Below are positions 8,201-17,076 of a stretch of DNA of 64,000 bases, piece by piece. Numbering within the stretch: the stretch's first letter is position 1; each line of letters begins with the position of its first letter. This DNA comes from Candidatus Nitrososphaera evergladensis SR1. GTDB lineage: Archaea; Thermoproteota; Nitrososphaeria; Nitrososphaerales; Nitrososphaeraceae. Location of the stretch: assembly GCF_000730285.1 (NCBI RefSeq), contig NZ_CP007174.1:1302001-1366000 (forward strand), read 5' to 3'. Under the pieces are notes generated by a model. That model was given only the letters and a program-made list of their open reading frames with translations. It searched no databases and was not told where the DNA came from. The translations under genes were made by a program, and so were the position numbers.

Positions 8201-9142
8201 ATGGTGGCAGGCACAAAAAAGGCAAGGCGTGCGCCAACAAGCACAAGTGGCTTTGGAGTGTCGCGGCGGGAAAGCCACGACTCGTCGCAGTTCTACTCGC
8301 GCCGGCTGTACTCTGATGGCAATGATAACGGAAGCGACAGCAAACCTGAAGAAAAAGAAAACAACGTGCCTGCAAAAGCACTTGACAGGATATTCTGCAA
8401 GAGCAGCGAAAGCATGGACGAACTGCCTGACAAGAGTGTGCACCTTGCAGTCACGTCGCCTCCGTACAACGTGGGAAAAGAGTACGACGGCGACCTTACG
8501 ATGGAGCAGTACCGCGGCCTCTTGAGGAGCGTCTTTTCCGAGCTTTACCGCGTGCTTGTGGACGGCGGGAGGGCGTGCATAAACGTGGCAAACCTTGGCC
8601 GCAAGCCGTACATACCGCTCCACAGCTACGTCATCCAGGACATGCTTGCGTGCGGGTTTCTGATGCGCGGCGAAGTGATATGGAACAAGGGCTCCAGCGC
8701 CGGCACATCTACTGCGTGGGGCAGCTGGCAGTCCGCGTCAAACCCCACTCTTCGCGACGTGCATGAATACGTGCTGGTGTTTTCCAAAGGGTCGTTTTCA
8801 AGGGACAAAAAGCCATCAGGCGTAAGCAACAACAAGAGCACGATATCAAAGGAAGAGTTTCTAGAGTACACGAAAAGCGTGTGGGAGTTTCAGGCCGAGT
8901 CTGCCAAGAAGGTGGGGCATCCCGCGCCCTTTCCGGTTGAGCTTCCGTACAGGTGCATCCAGCTGTACACGTTTGCCGGCGACGTTGTCCTGGACCCGTT
9001 CTGCGGCGTCGGCTCCTCCTGCATAGCCGCGCTAAAGGCAGGCCGGCACTTTGTGGGGTATGACACGAGCCAAGAGTACGTGCAGGCCGCGCAGGCAAGG
9101 CTGCGAACATTCATGCAACAAAAAGGAAATATTGCATCCTAG
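8201..9142 (+). CDS. DNA methyltransferase, beta class (N4-cytosine/N6-adenine)
   Basis: The protein transfers a methyl group from S-adenosylmethionine to a DNA base. The catalytic motif IV TSPPYNVG precedes the SAM-binding motif I DPFCGVGSS, which defines the beta class. The SPPY form is usual for N4-cytosine enzymes but also occurs in some adenine enzymes. HPAPFPVELPYRCIQLYT is the conserved block before motif I. No restriction endonuclease or specificity subunit is adjacent, so it looks like an orphan methylase. The frame is open from 8153, but TCTTTATAG at 8165-8173 places the leaderless start at the ATG 8201 (314 codons including stop). The target site cannot be read from sequence. Confidence 0.85.
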   Translation: MVAGTKKARRAPTSTSGFGVSRRESHDSSQFYSRRLYSDGNDNGSDSKPEEKENNVPAKALDRIFCKSSESMDELPDKSVHLAVTSPPYNVGKEYDGDLTMEQYRGLLRSVFSELYRVLVDGGRACINVANLGRKPYIPLHSYVIQDMLACGFLMRGEVIWNKGSSAGTSTAWGSWQSASNPTLRDVHEYVLVFSKGSFSRDKKPSGVSNNKSTISKEEFLEYTKSVWEFQAESAKKVGHPAPFPVELPYRCIQLYTFAGDVVLDPFCGVGSSCIAALKAGRHFVGYDTSQEYVQAAQARLRTFMQQKGNIAS

Positions 9143-9155
9143 ACATACCCATGGC

Positions 9156-9482
9156 GTGCCAGAACTGGTCTACCTGAAATACGAAGACCTTGACGACATG
9201 CTCAAGGTGATAATCTACTCGGCGCAGTCGATGCTGGGAGTGATCCCGATGCTCTACCACATCAACCACGCAGACAAGCACGTGCTCTTTATCCAGACGG
9301 GAACCATTGGAAACGCCACCATCCACTACTTCGTGCAAAATGAAAAGCCTCCAAAAAAATTCATCCAGCTCAAGAGGCTCTCTGGCGACTATGCCTACGT
9401 TGAAGGCATAGGCACCGACGCCCAGTCGCTTTACGTCCCCGTGCTAAAGCTTGTAAAGTCGACGCTTGAATTCCCGCTCTAA
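9156..9482 (+). CDS. Conserved hypothetical protein, 108 aa
   Basis: The start is taken as GTG at 9156. The ATG at 9151 is in another frame that stops at once. The product is a compact alpha/beta protein (LVYLKYEDLDDMLKV, VLFIQTGTIGNATIHYFV, SLYVPVLKLVKSTLEF) with no signal, membrane segment or known motif. It lies 13 bp after the methyltransferase and 5 bp before the next gene, so the three may be co-transcribed. Confidence 0.6.
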   Translation: MPELVYLKYEDLDDMLKVIIYSAQSMLGVIPMLYHINHADKHVLFIQTGTIGNATIHYFVQNEKPPKKFIQLKRLSGDYAYVEGIGTDAQSLYVPVLKLVKSTLEFPL

Positions 9483-9487
9483 AAGAC

Positions 9488-9856
9488 TTGAAGCGCAGAA
9501 AAATAAAGCCGGACAGAAAGGTCCGCCCGCGAAACGAGATAACGGGACAGGAAGTAGAGACGTTCCTTTCTGCGATCCGCGGTTTTGAGAATGGCCACTA
9601 CCCCAAGCTTCGCGACCTGCGGACTCTCATTCCATCGATGGACCTGTACAAGATTAACGTGATCCTGAGGTACCTGGAGCGGTCAAAGGCCATAATCGTG
9701 GACAATGACGGCTATATCGTCTGGACAAGAAAAGATGCGCCGGACCAGCTGACCCTTGGCGACGTGGCAGACATCAGCGACGACCTAAAGAAATTCCTGG
9801 AAGAGAAAAAGCAAGAAGAAGGGGAGGCAGAAGAGGAAGAAGAAGGGCAAAGTTAG
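9488..9856 (+). CDS. Hypothetical basic N-terminal, acidic C-terminal protein, winged-helix-like
   Basis: The TTG-started 122-residue product has a very basic first 20 residues. A central part (LRDLRTLIPSMDLYKINVILRYLERSKAIIVDNDGYIVWT) reads like the helices and wing of a winged-helix domain. It ends in a Glu-rich tail. A role in DNA binding is inferred from this pattern only. It follows the preceding gene after 5 bp. Confidence 0.55.
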   Translation: MKRRKIKPDRKVRPRNEITGQEVETFLSAIRGFENGHYPKLRDLRTLIPSMDLYKINVILRYLERSKAIIVDNDGYIVWTRKDAPDQLTLGDVADISDDLKKFLEEKKQEEGEAEEEEEGQS

Positions 9857-9881
9857 TTAGTTTTTATGTTGCCGTGAGGGA

Positions 9882-10625
9882 TTGAATGCCCGAGAGATGA
9901 AGAAGAAAGGCAGGGCAACAACAAAAACGACTGCTGCAACAGCCATCACTTCGGACCAGATGTACAGCATAGAGGAAAATGGCCACAGCGAAATTGGAAT
10001 GCGCCGGTTTTTGATGATGGAAAACGCCGGCCACGGTATCTCTGACTTTATCGCAGGCAAGTTCAAGAATTATAATCTAAAAAACAAGAAAATAGTCGCG
10101 GTGTGCGGCACTGGCAACAACGGAGGCGACGGCCTTGTCGCAGTGCGCCACCTTGCCGGCTATGGGGCCAAGGCGTCGGTGGTCCTGCTTGGAAGCCCGT
10201 CTGACATCAAGAGCGAGGAGGCCCGGCTCAATTGGGGCATAGTTGAAAAGATGGACTCTGTTGAAATCATATTTGGAAAAGAAGTTAGCGACGCGGTGCG
10301 AAAAAAGATCATGTCTGCCGACATCATCCTCGACGGCATATTTGGCACCGGCATAAAGCGCGAGATCAAAGAGCCCCATGCGTCAGCGATAGACGCTATT
10401 AATAATTCAAAGAAACAGGCGTACGTCCTTGCCATCGATATCCCTTCCGGCCTTGACCCAAACACCGGCTCTGTCTACAACGACAAGGCCGTCAGGGCCG
10501 ACGCCACGATAACGTTTCATCGCATGAAAAAGGGGCTTGTGGCAAAAGGTGCCAGGAAATACACCGGGCCTGTATACGTCGAGCAGATAGGCATACCGCC
10601 CGAGGCGGAGCGTGGCGTCATTTGA
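9882..10625 (+). CDS. nnrE: NAD(P)H-hydrate epimerase (YjeF_N domain)
   Basis: The enzyme interconverts the R and S forms of hydrated NAD(P)H so that a separate dehydratase can repair them. The YjeF_N Rossmann fold is seen in VAVCGTGNNGGDGLVAVRHL, with the substrate-binding GNNGGDG loop, and later in DIILDGIFGTGIKRE and AIDIPSGLDPNTG. Only the epimerase domain is present (247 residues). The ADP-dependent dehydratase domain often fused in prokaryotes is absent. The start is TTG about 22 bp after a TATA-like element, with an in-frame ATG at 9897 as the alternative. The stop overlaps the next start (TTGA). Confidence 0.88.
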   Translation: MNAREMKKKGRATTKTTAATAITSDQMYSIEENGHSEIGMRRFLMMENAGHGISDFIAGKFKNYNLKNKKIVAVCGTGNNGGDGLVAVRHLAGYGAKASVVLLGSPSDIKSEEARLNWGIVEKMDSVEIIFGKEVSDAVRKKIMSADIILDGIFGTGIKREIKEPHASAIDAINNSKKQAYVLAIDIPSGLDPNTGSVYNDKAVRADATITFHRMKKGLVAKGARKYTGPVYVEQIGIPPEAERGVI

Positions 10626-11248
10626 AGGTGCTCCAGATACCTGTCGGCCAGATGGCCAACTTTACATACATTATCGCCGACGACGAGGAAACAGACGAGG
10701 CTGCAGTCATCGACCCTTCGTGGAACCTTGAAAAGGTATTTGACGCGCTGAAAAAGAACGGCTGGACTGCCAAGTACGTCATAAACACGCACTCGCACTT
10801 TGACCACGTGCTTGGCAACGAGCAGGTAGCCAAGGTTACAGGGGCAAAGATAGTGCAGCACAAGGCGTCCGCGCTAGAGCGCGACATCGAAGTGCAGGAT
10901 GGCGACACGATAAAGGTGGGCAACAGCATATCCTTGCGAGTGGTTCACACGCCGGGCCACTCTAAGGACAGCATCTGCCTGGTGCTTGACGGCAAGCTGG
11001 TCTTTACAGGCGACACGCTCTTTGTGGGAAACTGCGGCCGGACAGACCTGCCGGGAAGCGACCCTGCCGAAATGTACGACAGCCTGTTTGGCAAGGTGGC
11101 CAAGCTTGACGAAAGCCTCCTGATGTATCCCGGCCACGATTATGGAAGCAAGCCGACGTCCACCATAGGGCACGAGAAAAAATTCAACTATGTCCTGTCG
11201 CCGCGGACAAAACAAGAGTTCCTTGAATTCATGGGCTCCGGTGACTGA
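10622..11248 (+). CDS. MBL-fold hydrolase, glyoxalase II/ETHE1-like
   Basis: This 208-residue metallo-beta-lactamase-fold enzyme carries the metal site THSHFDHVLGN, HTPGHSKDS, FTGDTLFVGNCGRTDL and YPGHDYGS. The pattern is that of hydroxyacylglutathione hydrolases and of the related persulfide dioxygenases. The substrate cannot be decided. Archaea of this group lack classical glutathione, so another thioester or persulfide is likely. The TTG start overlaps the nnrE stop and the next gene begins 3 bp after its stop, so nnrE, this gene and the CobT-like gene form one operon. Confidence 0.85.
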   Translation: MKVLQIPVGQMANFTYIIADDEETDEAAVIDPSWNLEKVFDALKKNGWTAKYVINTHSHFDHVLGNEQVAKVTGAKIVQHKASALERDIEVQDGDTIKVGNSISLRVVHTPGHSKDSICLVLDGKLVFTGDTLFVGNCGRTDLPGSDPAEMYDSLFGKVAKLDESLLMYPGHDYGSKPTSTIGHEKKFNYVLSPRTKQEFLEFMGSGD

Positions 11249-11251
11249 CCG

Positions 11252-12349
11252 GTGGTGCAGGATCAGGATAATATCATCGGGGCCAAGCAAGCCAAAACCA
11301 AGTTTTCCGCAAAAAACCCCTTCTTTTGCTGCGTGATCTCGCACACTGCTACAAGCGAGGTGCCCGGGCTCACAGTGGCCGGTGCAAACCCTGACCTTGT
11401 GAAATACACGTCACCGGCAGACGCCGAGTTTCTGCACTATGGCTACTGCCGGTGCATTCCGGGTGTCCCGGCAACGCCTGACGGCAAGCCAACACCTGCC
11501 GTGATAACAAAAGCCGCGCTAGAACTAGCAGAGATCCCGTTTCTTGTGGTCGATGCCGGGACAAAGGTCAAGCCCGACATCCCCTGCGTATCGCTTGGGG
11601 TAAAGCCGGGCGGCAACATTGCACAGGAAAACGCGATGGACGTGTCAGACACAAAAAGGGCGCTTGAATATGGACACGCGCTTGGCAGGCAGCTTGCGCG
11701 CTCGTCAGACCTTGTCGTGATAGGGGAGAGCATACCTGGAGGGACCACGACCGCGCTTGCGGTCCTAAGCGCCCTCGGCGTTGACGCGCAGTTCAAGGTC
11801 AGTAGCAGCATGCCGGAAAACCCACACGAATTGAAGAACAAGGTTGTCCAGTCGGCGTTTGCTCGCGCCCGCATTTCTACCGCTGATGGAACGCCGGCGC
11901 TTGAAGCAGTGTCGCTTGTTGGCGACCCGATGATGCCGACAGTCGCCGGCATTACCGCCGGCGCGCTTGAGGCAGGAGGAGCCAAAGTCATGCTTGCCGG
12001 CGGCACGCAAATGGCGGCGGTGCTTGCCGTCATGAAGGGGCTTTCAATCCCGCTTGCCAATTTGTGCATGGGCACAACCGTCTATGTCGCAAAAGACAGT
12101 TCTGCTGACCTTGCCGGCCTCATAAAGCAGGTGTCGCCAGAGGTTCCGGTTCTTGCCTGCGACCTGCAGCTTGAAAAATCAAGCAAGCCGGGCCTGCAGG
12201 CGTTTGCCCGGGGATTTGTAAAGGAAGGCGTGGGCGCAGGCGGCTCGTCAATAGCCGCCATGCTGAAAACAAATGCAAGTGGGAAAAAAATGCTTGCCGC
12301 CATCGAGCGCGTGTACGAGCGCTCGATAGAAAAGAAGAGTCTTACCTGA
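11252..12349 (+). CDS. cobT: CobT-family nicotinate-nucleotide phosphoribosyltransferase-like protein (TIGR00303/UPF0284)
   Basis: This 365-residue protein belongs to the archaeal branch of the CobT family, which activates the lower-ligand base for cobalamin assembly. Visible blocks include SLGVKPGGNIAQENAM, VIGESIPGGTTTALAVLSALG, VSLVGDPMMPTVAGITAGAL and VMLAGGTQMAAVLAVM. Ammonia-oxidising archaea make cobalamin, which fits. Biochemical proof for the archaeal branch is thinner than for bacterial CobT. The start is GTG 3 bp after the hydrolase stop. The last 8 bp overlap the convergent gene. Confidence 0.82.
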   Translation: MVQDQDNIIGAKQAKTKFSAKNPFFCCVISHTATSEVPGLTVAGANPDLVKYTSPADAEFLHYGYCRCIPGVPATPDGKPTPAVITKAALELAEIPFLVVDAGTKVKPDIPCVSLGVKPGGNIAQENAMDVSDTKRALEYGHALGRQLARSSDLVVIGESIPGGTTTALAVLSALGVDAQFKVSSSMPENPHELKNKVVQSAFARARISTADGTPALEAVSLVGDPMMPTVAGITAGALEAGGAKVMLAGGTQMAAVLAVMKGLSIPLANLCMGTTVYVAKDSSADLAGLIKQVSPEVPVLACDLQLEKSSKPGLQAFARGFVKEGVGAGGSSIAAMLKTNASGKKMLAAIERVYERSIEKKSLT

Positions 12350-12710
12350 GCGAGATGTTTATGGTGTCCTTGGCGCCGGCAAACATCTGGCCCATGAGCT
12401 GCTCCTGCAGCTTGTAAAAGTAAGACTTTAGGCCGATTGCGTCTCCGCTGGTCTGTTTTTGCACGGCCGTTATTAGGTACTGCGCCATCCTGTCAGACAC
12501 TGCGATGTAGAACCTCGTCTTTATCCTTGCGTCCTGTGATATGCGCAGCTCGTTTCTGACTTGCACGGGCGCAGAGTCCTTGGCCTGCGCCTCTATCTGG
12601 CCGTAAATCCGGAACAGAATCTCTGGCTTTACGCCTAGCTTTTCGTCGTCCATTGTAATGTGGTATGTAGCTGCTGATGTTGGTCCTTGTTGTTGCATGA
12701 CCTTGCTCAA
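12342..12710 (-). CDS. Conserved hypothetical protein, 122 aa
   Basis: No family is recognised. The product begins with a polar stretch (QQQGPTSAATYHITMDD). An alpha/beta part with APVQVRNELRISQDARIKTRFYIAVSD and a helical C-terminus follow. There is no signal peptide or membrane segment. It overlaps the 3' end of cobT by 8 bp on the opposite strand and lies downstream of the repair gene pair. Confidence 0.6.
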   Translation of the reverse strand: MSKVMQQQGPTSAATYHITMDDEKLGVKPEILFRIYGQIEAQAKDSAPVQVRNELRISQDARIKTRFYIAVSDRMAQYLITAVQKQTSGDAIGLKSYFYKLQEQLMGQMFAGAKDTINISLR

Positions 12711-12740
12711 AAAATGCGGTAAAAAACAGGTCGAGGAGCT

Positions 12741-13364
12741 CTATTTTACCTGCAAGCTAGCTGGCCTTGCCCTTTTTCTTGAGAGAAACGCGCTTGCCGG
12801 GTCGACAAAGCGCCATTGCACGTCCGTGGCCTTGCTTATCCCGATTCTTGCAGTGGCCATTACCGTCTCTCTTGCGGGGCCGTCTTCGATTGTAATTTCA
12901 GACTCAGGATCGGTCATGTCGACGCCGTTCTGCCTGCGGGTTATGTTCATTGCCTGCGCAAGCCTGCCCGGGCCTGTCGTAAGCAAATAGGGGTCGTCAA
13001 GTCCGCGCCGCCTCCTCATTTCTTTTATGCCATCCACCGGCTCGATGCTCCGGATAAGCACCGCGCCTGCCGGCGCGCCGTTTCTTGCAGAGACGTTTAT
13101 GCAGTGGTGATTGCCGTACGTGAAATACACGTACGCCATGCCTGCTTCTCCAAACATCACCCTGTTTCTCTCGGTCATGCCCCTGCAGGCATGGCTTGCG
13201 GGGTCTTCTGCGTGTCCGTACGCCTCTGTCTCCACTATGATGCCTGACAGCCTGTTACTGCGGCCGCCGTCATCATCCAGTCTCCGTACCAAGACCTTGC
13301 CTATCAGGTCCCTTGCCACCTCCGTGGTGGGCCTCTGGTAGAACGACCTTGCAAGTGTCAGCAT
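12741..13364 (-). CDS. 3-methyladenine DNA glycosylase (AAG/MPG family)
   Basis: The enzyme removes alkylated or deaminated purines by base flipping. Family signs are LARSFYQRPTTEVARDLIGKVLVRR at the start, VETEAYGHAEDPASHACRGMTERN with the catalytic Glu, VYFTYGNHHCINV with the intercalating Tyr region, and LTTGPGRLAQAMNI. Its length of 207 is normal. It starts 3 bp after the stop of the uracil-DNA glycosylase gene, so the two base-excision enzymes are almost certainly co-transcribed. Confidence 0.93.
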   Translation of the reverse strand: MLTLARSFYQRPTTEVARDLIGKVLVRRLDDDGGRSNRLSGIIVETEAYGHAEDPASHACRGMTERNRVMFGEAGMAYVYFTYGNHHCINVSARNGAPAGAVLIRSIEPVDGIKEMRRRRGLDDPYLLTTGPGRLAQAMNITRRQNGVDMTDPESEITIEDGPARETVMATARIGISKATDVQWRFVDPASAFLSRKRARPASLQVK

Positions 13365-13367
13365 TAA

Positions 13368-14009
13368 TTACATGAAGTCCTCCAGCGACTCGCTCCTTTT
13401 CCCGCCTGCCTTGCTACCTGCGCCAATCTCTTTGGCCAGCTTTTTCAGGTCTGCTTCGAGAAGTGAAAGCATACTCTTGTTGTATATCGCAGCTGCGGGG
13501 TGTATGGTCAAAAAGTACTTTTGGCCAGCTTTTTCGATTATCTTGCCCCTGTTTGCCGTTATCGACCCGCCTCCAAGGATAGACGAGTACGCGGTCCGGC
13601 CAAGTATGCAAATGATTCTTGGCCTTATGAGGGCGATCTGCCGCTCAAGGTAGGGTATGCACGCCTGCACCTCGTCGTCTTCTGGCACGCGGTTGTTTGG
13701 AGGCCTGCACTTTACCACGTTTGTGATAAAGACCTGGGAGCGCGATATGCCCGCCTTGGCAAGCATCTCGTCAAGTATCCTTCCTGCGGCGCCAACAAAC
13801 GGCCTGCCTTTTTCGTCTTCGCTTCTTCCCGGCGCCTCGCCTACGAACATCACCTTTGCAGAAAGCTGGCCTTCTCCCGGGACCGCGTTCTTTCTAGTTC
13901 TTGACAGCTTGCACTTTGGGCAGCCTCTGACTTCTGCTGCAACCTTCTCAAGCGAGTCTGTAACTGGCAGCTTTTGTGATGATGACGACATGTCTCTATG
14001 CGTGTACAT
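13368..14009 (-). CDS. udg: Uracil-DNA glycosylase, family 4 (4Fe-4S)
   Basis: The enzyme removes uracil from DNA. The product (213 residues) carries VGEAPGRSEDEKGRPFVG (motif A), TNVVKCRPPNNRVP and the late motif TIHPAAAIYN. Four cysteines, two in CPKCKLS near the N-terminus and two in KCRPPNN...ACIPYL, are placed to hold the [4Fe-4S] cluster of family 4. It is first in a run with the AAG-type glycosylase. Confidence 0.93.
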   Translation of the reverse strand: MYTHRDMSSSSQKLPVTDSLEKVAAEVRGCPKCKLSRTRKNAVPGEGQLSAKVMFVGEAPGRSEDEKGRPFVGAAGRILDEMLAKAGISRSQVFITNVVKCRPPNNRVPEDDEVQACIPYLERQIALIRPRIICILGRTAYSSILGGGSITANRGKIIEKAGQKYFLTIHPAAAIYNKSMLSLLEADLKKLAKEIGAGSKAGGKRSESLEDFM

Positions 14010-14032
14010 GTACCTGCAAGAGACCGGAGCTT

Positions 14033-14305
14033 TTATGGGTTATCGCTCTTGCTTTTCTTGTACCCGACGGCAAGCACTATAGCTCCCGCCACGACTGCAA
14101 ACAGCGAATAAACGTACGAGTTTGTGACGATAAAGCAGTTGCGCTCTAGTTCGTCAAGCGCGGCCGGCGGGTACGTCGAGCGGTCTATCCTTGCAAGCTG
14201 CGAAAGGCACGAATAGCCCTGGAAATTGAGGAAAAGCGCAAGGCCGCCTCCCACCGCGACAAGAGCGATGCCTGTCACAAGATACTTGGCCTGCAAAGTT
14301 CTCAA
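14033..14305 (-). CDS. Small membrane protein with two transmembrane helices
   Basis: The 90 residues contain helices at about 8-27 and 62-82 with a polar loop containing two Cys between them (YSCLSQLARIDR, ERNCFIVTN). The loop may carry a disulfide outside the membrane. No family is recognised. Its start overlaps the stop of the SirB1-like gene by 4 bp (ATGA), indicating translational coupling. Confidence 0.6.
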   Translation of the reverse strand: MRTLQAKYLVTGIALVAVGGGLALFLNFQGYSCLSQLARIDRSTYPPAALDELERNCFIVTNSYVYSLFAVVAGAIVLAVGYKKSKSDNP

Positions 14306-15210
14306 TTCTCTTCTTTTTCTTTTTTCTTCCCGTACGTGCCTTCCCTTATCTGCCTGATGACGTCCAGCACATCGTCTGCGTCCTCAGCCTCGGGGTTGAC
14401 CTCAAGGTACGCGTTCAGCGCGTCAAGCGCCCCCTCTGTACTGCCCTTCTTCAAGAGCACGACACCCTTGTCCCGTATTGCCTCCGGGTTGTACTGGTCG
14501 ATGGCAAGCACCATCTCGTTTGCTACTTCGTAGCGCTCCATGTCCTGCGCCTCGTAATAGCTGCTTTTCAGGTTGTTGAGCATCCTTGTCATCACTTGCG
14601 CGCTCGTCGCCCTTTCCACGAACGCGTGCGTCATGGCGATGTTCTGGTGTGGAAAAGAGCGCTCAAGGAGAGCTTTTAGCGCGTAGTCGTCCATTATCCT
14701 GCCGCCGTTGAACGGGTCGACGATTATCTCACCGTTGTCGCCTTCCATCACGTGCTTTGCCAGAAAATGCGCCGGAAAGTTCACGGGGAGCATTGGAAAC
14801 CCTGCGCCCTGCGCAACGCGCATGTAAAGGATTGAAAGCGTTATTGGGATGCCGGTCTTGCGTTCAAGGACCACGTTGAGGTAGCTGTTGAGCGGGTTGT
14901 AATAGTCGTCCGTGTTTGGCTTGAACTTTTGGTCGTTAAACAAATACTCGTTTATCTGCTCGATTATCAGAGTCGGCCTGGATATCCCTTTGCTTTTCAG
15001 CGTGTGCGCAATCTTGGCGCCCATCCCGTCGATGCTGGCCAGCGCTGCGTTTACGTCAAGGTCCGGATACGCCAGTATCCTAGCAAGGTTGAGCGCGTGC
15101 TCGGCAAGCCTGGTCGGGTCGTCCCTCGACACCACATGCTTTACCACGCAGTCTTGCCAGTCCCGTACCACGGAATCAATGTTTAGGCCGGCCACTTGCT
15201 CACTACACAC
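14302..15210 (-). CDS. SirB1-type transglutaminase-like protein with TPR tail
   Basis: This 302-residue protein matches the SirB1 N-terminal family (PF13369): DPTRLAEHALNLARILAYPDLDV, then NSYLNVVLERKTGIPITLSILYMRVAQ and FPAHFLAKH, followed by DPFNGGRIM. The usual papain-like Cys is not obvious at LSILYM, so enzyme activity is doubtful. The C-terminal part (about 215-295) is TPR-like helical repeats ending in an acidic/basic tail. Function in the family is poorly known. Confidence 0.75.
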   Translation of the reverse strand: MCSEQVAGLNIDSVVRDWQDCVVKHVVSRDDPTRLAEHALNLARILAYPDLDVNAALASIDGMGAKIAHTLKSKGISRPTLIIEQINEYLFNDQKFKPNTDDYYNPLNSYLNVVLERKTGIPITLSILYMRVAQGAGFPMLPVNFPAHFLAKHVMEGDNGEIIVDPFNGGRIMDDYALKALLERSFPHQNIAMTHAFVERATSAQVMTRMLNNLKSSYYEAQDMERYEVANEMVLAIDQYNPEAIRDKGVVLLKKGSTEGALDALNAYLEVNPEAEDADDVLDVIRQIREGTYGKKKEKEEN

Positions 15211-15420
15211 CGCTCGCGCATATATTTATGTTCAAGGGAGCAAGCCCGCGCCTTGCTATCCTGATATAAGGAAATATGTCATAAAATTAAAAAACTACGA
15301 TAAATAGCGAAGAAATTAGCTTTCTGATAATTGCTTGCATTTCAAGATAAACCAAAATACTCGCAAGCATTGAAAAATTCAACTAAATGCTTTTATTCAA
15401 ACCTCATTGCTCTGACCTCC

Positions 15421-16947
15421 ATGAATGCAGACGACAGTAAAGCAAAGTCTTTACTACTCAGTTCTAGGCTTGGCCTAGCGAGTCTGGCTGCAGTTGTGAT
15501 GGCGCTGGTGGCAGTTGGTTATACCGGCAGCGCTTTTGCATACGCGCCCGACGACCCGGCCGTGCCATTTCACTGCTGGCAGACAAACGAGGACGGCACC
15601 AAGAAGATCGTGACAGGCGAGGATGGTAGCCAAAGCCTGGTTCCATGCGAAGTCAACGCAGGAGACAACGCATGGATGCTGACGTCTTCGGCGCTCGTGC
15701 TCATGATGACTCCCGCAGGCTTGGCAATGTTCTATGGTGGCCTTGCAAGGCAAAAGAACGCTGTCAATGTCTTGCACATGGTGTTCATCACCACAGGCGT
15801 CATTGGCGTACAGTTTGCCCTGTGGGGATACAGCCTTGCGTTTGGACCTGACGCTGGAGGCTACGGCTTTATAGGGACGCTTGACTGGGTGGGCCTGCAG
15901 AACGTCTTGCACGATGTGCCGTCAAACGCGTATGGCGGCATTACAGGTTTCACAATTCCACACCAGACCTACATGATATTCCAGATGATGTTCGCCATCA
16001 TCACGCCAGCGCTTATCGTGGCGTCGGTGGCAGAGCGCATGAAGTTCAGCGCGTTTATAATATTCATTGTCATCTGGGCAACGTTTGTCTATGACTTTGC
16101 CGCGCACTGGACGTGGGAAATTACTGCGCCTGACAACTATGGCCGAAACCCCGGATACTGCAACTTTGGATGGGGCGGATGCCTTGGTGCACTTGACTTT
16201 GCAGGCGGAACAGTCATACACATCACGTCTGGGTGGTCCGGGCTTGTCATAGCGTTGATGCTTGGCCGCAGGCTGGGCTACGGCAAGGTACCGATGGAGC
16301 CGCACAACGTCTCCTTGGTGGTGCTTGGAGCAGCACTCCTCTGGACAGGCTGGTTTGGCTTTAACGCTGGCTCTGCAGCGGCTGCCGCTACAAACGCAAC
16401 AAGCGCATTTGTTGCTACGCAGATTGCTACAGGGATGGCCGCAGTCACTTGGGCATTGATATCGTGGGCTCACACGGGCAGGCCATCAACGATAGGCGCA
16501 GCCTCTGGCGCAGTGGCAGGCTTGGTGGCAATCACGCCAGCATCCGGCTTTGTGTCGCCAATGTCTTCGATAATCATAGGCATACTGGCCTCGATTATCT
16601 GCTACTCTGCGGTGTCGTTCAAGAACAAGCGCAAGTGGGACGACGCACTCGACGCATGGGGCGTGCACGGTGTCGGCGGTCTTGCAGGAGCAATCCTGAC
16701 AGGCATATTTGCCGAGAAAAGGTTCACGCCTTGGGGAGACAACGGCCTTGCGTTTGGCAATCCTGCACAGCTGTACGAGAACGCGGTCGGAGCGTTTGCC
16801 GCCCTTGCGTGGGCTATGGGCCTGACGGCTGTCATCATCAAGATAATGGACGTGGTCTGGCCCGGCGGAATCCGTGTAACGCCAAAGGAAGAGGAAGTCG
16901 GCCTCGACCTTTCCCAGCACGGCGAGAGGGCTTATGTGACAGAGTAG
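15421..16947 (+). CDS. amt: Ammonium transporter (Amt/MEP/Rh family)
   Basis: The protein conducts ammonium into the cell, the energy and nitrogen source of ammonia oxidisers. It has a signal-like first helix (about 17-40, ending GSAFAYA). A short extracellular segment with two Cys follows, then eleven transmembrane helices. The twin pore histidines are seen in GGTVIHITSGWSG and AWGVHGVGGLAG. AMFYGGLARQKN and WTGWFGFNAGSA are family signatures. The frame is open to 15331, but the TATA-like GCTTTTATT at 15388-15396 is about 25-30 bp before ATG 15421. A strong terminator follows. Ammonia oxidisers usually carry two Amt types, and which one this is cannot be fixed without a tree. Confidence 0.95.
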   Translation: MNADDSKAKSLLLSSRLGLASLAAVVMALVAVGYTGSAFAYAPDDPAVPFHCWQTNEDGTKKIVTGEDGSQSLVPCEVNAGDNAWMLTSSALVLMMTPAGLAMFYGGLARQKNAVNVLHMVFITTGVIGVQFALWGYSLAFGPDAGGYGFIGTLDWVGLQNVLHDVPSNAYGGITGFTIPHQTYMIFQMMFAIITPALIVASVAERMKFSAFIIFIVIWATFVYDFAAHWTWEITAPDNYGRNPGYCNFGWGGCLGALDFAGGTVIHITSGWSGLVIALMLGRRLGYGKVPMEPHNVSLVVLGAALLWTGWFGFNAGSAAAAATNATSAFVATQIATGMAAVTWALISWAHTGRPSTIGAASGAVAGLVAITPASGFVSPMSSIIIGILASIICYSAVSFKNKRKWDDALDAWGVHGVGGLAGAILTGIFAEKRFTPWGDNGLAFGNPAQLYENAVGAFAALAWAMGLTAVIIKIMDVVWPGGIRVTPKEEEVGLDLSQHGERAYVTE

Positions 16948-16962
16948 GCTACAACGAAGTCT

Positions 16963-16985
16963 GGAGGCTTTTTTGCCTCCTTTTT
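16963..16985 (+). terminator. Stem-loop plus T-run terminator after amt
   Basis: GGAGGC (16963-16968), a T6 loop and GCCTCC (16975-16980) form a perfect 6-bp stem followed directly by TTTTT and further T-rich sequence. It lies 16 bp after the amt stop. Confidence 0.75.
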
Positions 16986-17076
16986 CCACTTTTTCCTTTT
17001 TTCTCTCTCTAATCACTATCCCGGTTAACATTCATTAACAAATCTTATATCTATGCTCACCTGACGCTTGGGATAG

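Noticed and set aside
11443-12075. 210-codon minus-strand open frame
   Set aside because: Antisense to the CobT-family gene, whose motifs are clear; composition is that of a shadow frame.
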